DNA of 20,808 bases from WYEG01 sp049414625 (GTDB lineage Bacteria; Desulfobacterota; Thermodesulfobacteria; Thermodesulfobacteriales; Thermodesulfobacteriaceae): positions 1 to 20,808 of the forward strand of contig JBMSAU010000097.1 in NCBI GenBank assembly GCA_049414625.1, given 5' to 3'. Shown here piece after piece: positions 15,730 through 20,808 of this stretch. Under the pieces are notes generated by a model that saw only the letters and a program-made list of their open reading frames with translations, ran no database searches and was not told the DNA's origin. How positions within the stretch are numbered: position 1 is the stretch's first letter; each line of letters opens with the position of its first letter. Position numbers and translations under genes: made by a program.

Positions 15730-16731
15730 CTATTTACCCCAAGCCTCCTTCCCACCACGTTTCATTAAATAGATAAAAAAAGGAGCACCTGTTAGGGCAG
15801 TTATAATCCCAACAGGAATATCAAAGCTTGTAAGAGTGCGAGAAATGGTATCCGCTGCAATCATAAAAGATGCTCCACCTGCAAAGCTTAAAGGAACAAG
15901 TGTTTTATGATCAGGACCTATAAGCATTCTTACAAGATGGGGAACCATAAGTCCCACCCATCCAATAATTCCACAAAGGGAAGTAGCTATCGCCACCGCA
16001 AAAGTTGAAAAACCAATAAATAAAAGCCTATCCCTTGAAACATTTATCCCAAGAGCTTTTGCCTCCTCCTCCCCAAGACTAATCACATTTAGCCTCCAAC
16101 GCATAAGAAAAATAGGTATTAATCCAAAAACAACTCCCAAAAGAGAAACTTTTACCCCTTTCCAATCGGCAAGCGAAAAACTTCCCATAAGCCAATAAAC
16201 AATACTTTGAAGCTTATTAGGGTCAACCAAAAATTTAACTATAGATACTAAAGCAGTAAAAAAGGCTGAGACAATAACTCCTGAAAGAATTAAAGGAAGC
16301 CTACTTACTTCCCCTTGGGTTCTTGCAACAGTATAAGCAAGAGCAACCGCAGTATTACCAAAAATAAAAGCCATAAATTGGATAGGTAAAAAACTTAAAA
16401 ATCCAATTGTTATAGCACATCCAAAGGCTGCTCCTGCTGAAATTCCAAGGATAAACGGGTCAACAAGAGGGTTTCTAAATATTCCCTGAAGGGTGACACC
16501 CGCTCCAGAAAGACAAGCTCCAACAATCCCAGCAAGTAAAACCCTTGGAAGTCTTATATCAACTATTATCGCCTTTTCTGGAATATCCCCTACATCAAAA
16601 ACATGCAAAGTCTCATTTAATAAAATCTTTAAAACCATTAAAGGACTAACGGCATAAGCACCAAGAAATAGAGCAATCCACCCAATAATAAACGGAGAAA
16701 CTAAAATTATTAAAGCCTTAATACCCTTCAT
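15730..16731 (-). CDS. FecCD/BtuC-type permease of a metal-chelate ABC importer
   Basis: 333 residues with nine to ten predicted spans. Landmarks of the family: RLPRVLLAGIVGACLSGAGVTLQGIFRNPLVDPFILGISAGAAFG near the N-terminus, VYWLMGSFSLADWKGVK, LGINVSRDR and GLMVPHLVRMLIGPDHKTLVPLSFAGGASFMIAADTISR, the ATPase-coupling loop. Such permeases form homodimers that take up ferric siderophores, heme or cobalamin. The start overlaps the binding-protein gene by 14 bases. The transporter delivers the substrate to the cytoplasm where the split CobN and ChlI/ChlD subunits work. Confidence 0.95.
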   Translation of the reverse strand: MKGIKALIILVSPFIIGWIALFLGAYAVSPLMVLKILLNETLHVFDVGDIPEKAIIVDIRLPRVLLAGIVGACLSGAGVTLQGIFRNPLVDPFILGISAGAAFGCAITIGFLSFLPIQFMAFIFGNTAVALAYTVARTQGEVSRLPLILSGVIVSAFFTALVSIVKFLVDPNKLQSIVYWLMGSFSLADWKGVKVSLLGVVFGLIPIFLMRWRLNVISLGEEEAKALGINVSRDRLLFIGFSTFAVAIATSLCGIIGWVGLMVPHLVRMLIGPDHKTLVPLSFAGGASFMIAADTISRTLTSFDIPVGIITALTGAPFFIYLMKRGGKEAWGK

Positions 16732-17734
16732 AGTGTTTCACCTTATAATAGGAAATCCCAAAAACCTTCTTGTAAAAGTTATCTGCAACCTCTTCAAAGT
16801 TTACATCTTGAAACTGCTCAGGGTAAAGCTTCATTGCCATGTAAAGGGCAATTGGTGCAAGCCTTGGCGACCAGGTTGACCATCTTGGAAGTTTATAAAC
16901 CCTCTTTTCTCTTACAGCCTTTACATGTTTCCATTGAGAATTTCCATAAAGCCAATTTTCATCATACCTAGCATAGCCCCAAATAAAAATCACATCAGGG
17001 TTCCATTGAATTATCCTTTCTATGGAAACATCAGCATTTCTTTCTTTTATCGAGCTTGTTTCTTTTATTGAGCATGCAGGATTTATACCACCTATAAGCT
17101 TAATAACATCATTTGTAATTCCTCCACAAGAAACAGTCGTTGGTTTTCCTCTAATATAAATTACTCTTTTTCTTTTTTCAGGAGGAATTTTTGAAACCCT
17201 TACTCTAATTAAATCAAAAATCTTTTCCATCTCTTTAATTACTTCTTCAACTCTCTTTTCCTTTCCGAAAAGCTTTCCATAAAGCCTCATAACCTCATAA
17301 AGTTCTTGAAGACTATCAGGATAGATTCCGATTACTTTTATCCCTTTTTTCTCAAGAAACCATATGGTGTTTGGATTGTATGTCCATGTTATAACGAGGT
17401 CTGGATTTAGCTTTAGCACTGCTTCAACATTTAAATCAGAGCCACCACCAACTGTTTGCCTTCTAAAATTAGGGTTTTCATTTAAAATTGCCCTATAAAG
17501 CCCACAAACCTCTTCTGCCCACCTTGAAACCCCTACAACTTGATTCCACAAATTTAAAGCTGGAATTAACTCATAGGTTGTCACTATAACAGCTCTCTTA
17601 ACAGGAACATCAATTGTCACAGTCCTTCCAAGCTTATCGGTAACTCTAATGGTTTCAGCTTGTAAAACCTCAACCCATATAAAGCTTAAAAACAATATCA
17701 ACACTAAAACTTTAAAGATAGCTCTACAAACCAT
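16718..17734 (-). CDS. BtuF/FepB-type periplasmic substrate-binding protein
   Basis: 338 residues with a signal peptide (hydrophobic VLVLILFLSFIWV, cleavage likely after VLQA before ETIRV). The mature start VTDKLGRTVTIDVPVKRAVI is the standard opening of class III metal-chelate binding proteins, followed by VLKLNPDLVITW and IIQWNPDVIFIWGYARYDENW. The tail PRWSTWSPRLAPIALYMA is aromatic-rich and typical for a subgroup found in anaerobes and methanogens. The gene overlaps the receptor gene by 31 bases and the permease gene by 14. It hands the substrate from the receptor to the FecCD permease. Residues that would fix heme, corrinoid or siderophore specificity are not evident. Confidence 0.93.
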   Translation of the reverse strand: MVCRAIFKVLVLILFLSFIWVEVLQAETIRVTDKLGRTVTIDVPVKRAVIVTTYELIPALNLWNQVVGVSRWAEEVCGLYRAILNENPNFRRQTVGGGSDLNVEAVLKLNPDLVITWTYNPNTIWFLEKKGIKVIGIYPDSLQELYEVMRLYGKLFGKEKRVEEVIKEMEKIFDLIRVRVSKIPPEKRKRVIYIRGKPTTVSCGGITNDVIKLIGGINPACSIKETSSIKERNADVSIERIIQWNPDVIFIWGYARYDENWLYGNSQWKHVKAVREKRVYKLPRWSTWSPRLAPIALYMAMKLYPEQFQDVNFEEVADNFYKKVFGISYYKVKHYEGY

Positions 17735-19959
17735 TGTCTCCCCGGTGCTTTAAAGTATTGATAATATTTTTTATTAAAAATATTGTCTACTTCAAAACTT
17801 AACTTAGAAAACTTTGTAAGCTGATAAGAAATCCTTCCATCAACCACAAAATATTCATCATAAGAACCATATACATAAGTTTTTTTATCTGAATTATCAT
17901 CTTTAATATACCATTTATCTACATATCTCCCGATAATATATCCTTGAAATTTAGACCTTTTAAACTCTAAACCTACATTTGCTATCCATAAAGGAGTATG
18001 AGTAAGCCTTTTTCCTTCTGTTTTGGGGTTAGCTTTGTTTTCTTTAATTTCTGAATCAGTATAAGTAAAGTTCATAAAAAGCCTTAACCATTTATCAAAC
18101 CTTTGTTCAAATTCAAACTCAACTCCACGAGACTCTGCCTTACCTACATTAACCAATTCTTTATAAGTGGCATTGACAGTTTTACGATATATCAAATCTT
18201 TCATATAGTTTTCAAAATAGGTTAAAGAAACCTTTGCCCCTTTCCATAACTTTTGTTCAATCCCAATATCCCAAGAAACAACTGTTTCAGGGTCTAACTG
18301 AGGATTTCCAGCATAGGTAATTCCTCTTCGGGGGGTTGTCCAGGTTCTATAAAGCTCATATACTGTTGGAGGTCTAAAAGCTTTTCCAATTGAGCCACGC
18401 AGAGTTGTTGTTTCAAAGGGTTTATAAACAAGGGAAACCTTTGGACTAAAAGAAGAAGCTGATTTTGATGGATACTCCTTTGGATAGCCTGCCTTCGGTG
18501 TTCCATTTTCATGTAAATCAATCACATATCCATCATAAGTTTTCCAAAAATCCTTTCTAAAGCCTATGTAAGCAGTGAGATTATTAAGAAGCATTATTTC
18601 ATCTTGAACAAAAAGGGCATAAGTTCTTGCCTTTCCTTTTGATTCATACTTTAAAGTTGTTGTTGAATCTTCATCTTTCCAGTTCCTTAAATATTTTTCT
18701 TTTGTATGGGCATACTCCCGTCTAAAAGACCCACCAAAGGTAAGAATCTGATTACTAAAAATCGGAAGGCTAAACTGAATATCTGCCATATAAGCATCAG
18801 CTGGTGTGTTTGAAACATATCCACATGTTGTAGGATTTGGTCCACATCCACTTCTTGTTGCACCATGTAACGTTATTACATACCAGTCTTTTTCAGTATT
18901 AATAGATGACAGATTTATTTTTATTGATAGGTCTTTAAAAAGCTTTGTTTCAAAGCCTAAGGCATAAGTATTTTGAACCCATCCTCCAGGACCAGCAAGA
19001 AAAGTATTTTCTCCTACGCGACCATAACTCCAAACAGGAGCCCCAGTTGTTGCATTCCTTAAATAAGTATGAGGGTCATCATAGTTATATTCATAGCGAT
19101 TCCTCATAAAACTTAACCTTAATTTTGTGTCCTTAGTAAATTCATACTGTGCTTTGATAGTAATTCCATCATCCCACCAACGATTGTCTCCTCGGTCACC
19201 GATCAAATAGGCACGCCTTCCTTCTCTTGTATAAGTTTCTTTATATCCTGTAATTCCTGCTGGTGGCCTTATTTCACGAACATTAAAATCTGTTGGATAA
19301 CCGTTTGTATCTTGCCTTCCATAGCTTAAAAATATGCTAAGTTTATTCCAGAGTTTATCTCCATAAGAAACATAAACCCTTCTTAAATCATCCATTGCTT
19401 CCCCACGTTTCCAGCTTGAGCCATACCCTGTTTTAAAGGTAAACTCCCTTTTTTCAGGCATCTTGGTAATAAACTGAACAACCCCACCCATCGCATAACC
19501 ACCATAAAGAGAAGAAAAAGGTCCTTTAACAACCTCAACCCTTTCAAGGTCTTCTGGATAATATCCACCCATTTTAACATTTCCTGTGTATGGATTATTT
19601 AGTACAACTCCATCCATAAGAATAAGGGTTCTTTTTTGTTGAGGAATTCCTCTTAAAGTAATAAAAGAAAGGGTATCCATTAAGCCCTTTCCTCTTTTTA
19701 CAAATACACCTGGAATATCATTTAAAGCCTCATCAATTGTTTTTGGTGCCTTAAACTCAATTCTTTCCTTAGTAACCACATTTACACTTGCTGGAGCGAA
19801 TTCAACAGGGGTCTCAACCCTTGTTGCAGTAACCACAATCTCAGGAAGCTCCTCAGCCTTCTTAACCTTTTCCTCCTTTACCTCCTCCCCAAAGGCTGAA
19901 GAAACCAAAAGCCCTAACATAACTAAGCTGGAGTAAAAACATCTCAGGCGGTTTTTCAT
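17704..19959 (-). CDS. TonB-dependent outer-membrane receptor of the ATP-driven chelatase operon
   Basis: 751 residues: signal peptide (to about SAFG, residue 24), a TonB box EIVVTAT (40-46), a plug domain (DEALNDIPGVFVKRG, ITLRGIPQQKRTLILMDGV, VEVVKGPFSSLYGGYAMGGVVQFITK), then a 22-strand-type barrel ending RQWFVELSLKF with the terminal phenylalanine expected for outer-membrane insertion. One extracellular loop has a cysteine pair CGPNPTTC that could form a disulfide. The start is preceded by a strong AGGAGGTG. It is the first gene of the long minus-strand operon, and its operon partners (BtuF-, BtuC-, BtuD-like and the CobN set) suggest a metal-tetrapyrrole or metallophore substrate. Confidence 0.95.
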   Translation of the reverse strand: MKNRLRCFYSSLVMLGLLVSSAFGEEVKEEKVKKAEELPEIVVTATRVETPVEFAPASVNVVTKERIEFKAPKTIDEALNDIPGVFVKRGKGLMDTLSFITLRGIPQQKRTLILMDGVVLNNPYTGNVKMGGYYPEDLERVEVVKGPFSSLYGGYAMGGVVQFITKMPEKREFTFKTGYGSSWKRGEAMDDLRRVYVSYGDKLWNKLSIFLSYGRQDTNGYPTDFNVREIRPPAGITGYKETYTREGRRAYLIGDRGDNRWWDDGITIKAQYEFTKDTKLRLSFMRNRYEYNYDDPHTYLRNATTGAPVWSYGRVGENTFLAGPGGWVQNTYALGFETKLFKDLSIKINLSSINTEKDWYVITLHGATRSGCGPNPTTCGYVSNTPADAYMADIQFSLPIFSNQILTFGGSFRREYAHTKEKYLRNWKDEDSTTTLKYESKGKARTYALFVQDEIMLLNNLTAYIGFRKDFWKTYDGYVIDLHENGTPKAGYPKEYPSKSASSFSPKVSLVYKPFETTTLRGSIGKAFRPPTVYELYRTWTTPRRGITYAGNPQLDPETVVSWDIGIEQKLWKGAKVSLTYFENYMKDLIYRKTVNATYKELVNVGKAESRGVEFEFEQRFDKWLRLFMNFTYTDSEIKENKANPKTEGKRLTHTPLWIANVGLEFKRSKFQGYIIGRYVDKWYIKDDNSDKKTYVYGSYDEYFVVDGRISYQLTKFSKLSFEVDNIFNKKYYQYFKAPGRQWFVELSLKF

Positions 19960-20011
19960 TTTAACACCTCCTAATTTGATTGCTTAAAATAAATTTTCGT
20001 AATACTTTAGA

Positions 20012-20032
20012 CATTATTTTCAGAGAATAATG
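20012..20032. promoter_or_regulatory. Perfect 7-bp inverted repeat CATTATT-N7-AATAATG in the leader of the minus-strand operon
   Basis: The dyad lies 53-73 bases upstream of the minus-strand receptor start. On that strand TATACT (20054-20049) about 20 bases upstream of the dyad could be a -10 box, placing the dyad near or just after the transcription start. A clear -35 box is not visible. The arm orientation (CATT outward) is the reverse of the 22-bp operators at 373 and 20266, so it would need a different regulator or binding mode. Candidates are Fur- or NikR-like metal sensors; not assignable from sequence alone. Confidence 0.45.
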
Positions 20033-20112
20033 CTATCCTTTTTAAAAAAATAGTATAAGTTATTTTTTTCACAAATAATTGACTACTTTTAACAAAGAAA
20101 ATTTGCAGCGCA

Positions 20113-20189
20113 AAAGGCTTTAGCAATGTAGTTACGCAAAGTTGGCGCTAACTGGTAAAACTTTAGGATTGTATGAAAGGCTTTAGCAA
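20113..20189. repeat. Direct repeat AAAGGCTTTAGCAA, two copies, in the divergent intergenic region
   Basis: The 14-base unit occurs at 20113-20126 and again at 20176-20189, 63 bases apart. Between them lies a near-palindrome GTTGGCGCTAAC (20141-20152). The 344-base gap 19960-20303 between divergent receptor genes holds these repeats, the three dyads listed separately, and no credible open frame. No cobalamin-riboswitch B12-box-like element was recognised. Purpose unknown; it may be part of a dispersed repeat. Confidence 0.6.
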
Positions 20190-20203
20190 GGCAAACATTT
20201 CTT

Positions 20204-20225
20204 AATGGGAATTTTATATACCATT
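20204..20225. promoter_or_regulatory. Upstream copy of the 22-bp operator, AATGGGAA-N6-ATACCATT
   Basis: The arms AATGG and CCATT are perfect inverted complements separated by 12 bases, giving the same 22-bp overall length and the same outer half-sites as the operators at 373-394 and 20266-20287. It lies 10 bases upstream of the -35 box at 20235 and 62 bases from the downstream copy, about six helical turns. That phasing would allow cooperative binding or looping around the promoter. The inner bases fit less well than in the other two copies. Confidence 0.45.
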
Positions 20226-20234
20226 TATTTGATC

Positions 20235-20262
20235 TTGACAGGCTTAAAATTTGTGCTTTAAT
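20235..20262 (+). promoter_or_regulatory. Predicted sigma70-type promoter of the right-edge TonB receptor
   Basis: TTGACA at 20235-20240 is a perfect -35 box; TTTAAT at 20257-20262 follows after 16 bases as a plausible -10 box. The predicted transcription start falls near 20269, inside the operator that follows, leaving a leader of about 35 bases before the start codon. Confidence 0.6.
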
Positions 20263-20265
20263 CTT

Positions 20266-20287
20266 AATGGTAAAAAAAATTACTATT
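20266..20287. promoter_or_regulatory. Putative repressor operator, 22-bp inverted repeat AATGGTAA-N6-TTACTATT
   Basis: The arms match as inverted complements at 7 of 8 positions around an A6 spacer, and 19 bases (20264-20282) are identical to 371-389 upstream of the DUF2162-ExbB-DUF2149-CobN operon. In both places the dyad begins 2-3 bases after the -10 box. Equal structure and equal position at two promoters is good evidence for a common regulator, presumably responding to the metal or tetrapyrrole handled by these genes. Confidence 0.6.
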
Positions 20288-20303
20288 TATAGGGAGGGGT
20301 AAT

Positions 20304-20808
20304 ATGCAGCGGAAGCTAACATCCTTAAGTTTAGTTGCTCTGTTAGGCGTTGCTCCCCTCTCCTTTGCTCAAGAGGGGAAAGAAGTTAAGCTTGAGGATG
20401 TGGTGGTTACTGCATCGAGGGTTGAGGAGAAGCCAGAAAATGTCATACCCTTTGTTCAGGTTATAAAAGAAGATGACCCAGCTCTTGCTACCTCTCGAGA
20501 TGTAGGGGATGTGATGGTCTCTGCAGGAACTGGGCATGTGCATAAATATCCGGGAATGCTCACAGGTAGGGTTGCAGTCCGTGGGCTCGCAAACGATGCC
20601 CATGCGGATCTCCTAAAAAGCAGGGTTTTAATCTTAGTTGATTCTGGTTATGCTGGGACGGCAAACTTAGCTAAGCTTCTCGTTGATGAGATAGAAAGAA
20701 TTGAAATAGTTAAGGGTCCTGCTTCAGTGCTTTACGGCTCGCAAGCTATGGGCGGGGTCATAAACATCATCACCAAAAAGCCAAAAAAAGAGGGAGCATC
20801 AGGGCTTG
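20304..20808 (+). CDS. TonB-dependent outer-membrane receptor, 3' part beyond the window
   Basis: The first 168 residues are present. Signal peptide with a hydrophobic core and likely cleavage after LSFA (residue 22), TonB box DVVVTAS (32-38), then a plug domain: DVGDVMVSAGTG, RVAVRGL, RVLILVDSGY, DEIERIEIVKGPASVLYGSQAMGGVINIITKKP. Three histidines (H78, H80, H100) lie in plug segments near the substrate side. ATG 20304 has GGGAGGGG 6-8 bases upstream. The open frame continues past the edge with no stop. It shares a promoter layout and operator with the HmuS-like operon at the other end of the window, and I infer it is the cognate outer-membrane receptor of that periplasmic system, comparable to HmuR. 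Its GC content is near 50 percent in a sampled line, unlike the minus-strand operon beside it. Confidence 0.93.
   Translation, partial: MQRKLTSLSLVALLGVAPLSFAQEGKEVKLEDVVVTASRVEEKPENVIPFVQVIKEDDPALATSRDVGDVMVSAGTGHVHKYPGMLTGRVAVRGLANDAHADLLKSRVLILVDSGYAGTANLAKLLVDEIERIEIVKGPASVLYGSQAMGGVINIITKKPKKEGASGL

Noticed and set aside
20113..20189. The two 14-base repeats as a CRISPR array
   Set aside because: There are only two short copies with one 49-base interval, no further repeat and no cas gene in the window.
19960..20303. A possible cobalamin riboswitch between the divergent receptor genes
   Set aside because: I found no B12-box-like core or paired-stem arrangement, and the predicted leader of the plus-strand receptor is only about 35 bases long. 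The dyads at these promoters fit protein operators better.

Overview
The window looks like a chromosomal segment of a thermophilic, anaerobic Gram-negative bacterium, plausibly Thermodesulfobacteriota or a relative. This is inferred from Lys/Glu-rich proteins, strong AGGAGG-type ribosome binding sites, tightly overlapped operons, TonB-dependent receptors, and DUF2162/DUF2149 proteins beside CobN-like chelatases. No taxonomic marker beyond part of a tRNA-Gly is present, so this placement is tentative.

Layout. A truncated tRNA-Gly(GCC) lies at the left edge (minus strand), followed by a gene-free stretch with degenerate 27-bp repeats and a promoter. The plus-strand operon at 450-6062 encodes a polytopic DUF2162 protein with an intramembrane CPVC motif, a MotA/TolQ/ExbB-type proton channel, a one-span DUF2149 protein, and a 1325-residue CobN-like protein with a signal peptide and a C-terminal membrane anchor. 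These four families match the accessory set of Hmu-type systems of Bacteroidota, where the CobN-like HmuS is implicated in taking iron out of heme. From 19959 down to 6186 a long minus-strand operon encodes a TonB-dependent receptor, a BtuF-like binding protein, a FecCD-type permease, an ABC ATPase, a CobN homologue split into two proteins, a ChlI/BchI-like AAA+ ATPase, a ChlD/BchD-like AAA+/VWA protein, a decayed pseudogene, then ExbB, ExbD and TonB. At the right edge a second TonB-dependent receptor begins on the plus strand and runs off the window.

How they work together. The window appears to hold two parallel tetrapyrrole/metal systems built on the same catalytic family. One CobN is cytoplasmic and has an ATP-driven ChlI/ChlD partner plus a dedicated outer-to-inner membrane import route. 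The other CobN is exported and membrane-anchored, where there is no ATP. It is encoded with an ExbB-like channel and an ExbD-like one-span protein, so it may be powered by the proton-motive force. No corrin or heme biosynthesis gene is present, so salvage or metal removal from an imported tetrapyrrole is as likely as metal insertion. The substrate (heme, corrinoid or another chelate) cannot be read from the sequence.

A 22-bp inverted repeat of the form AATGGTAA-N6-TTAYYATT overlaps the predicted transcription start both of the periplasmic CobN operon (373-394) and of the right-edge receptor (20266-20287), with a third copy at 20204-20225. The two plus-strand units also share a GC content near 45-50 percent, while the minus-strand operon between them is near 27-40 percent in sampled lines. 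This suggests that the two ends are one regulon (receptor plus periplasmic chelatase) and that the roughly 14-kb minus-strand operon has a separate origin.
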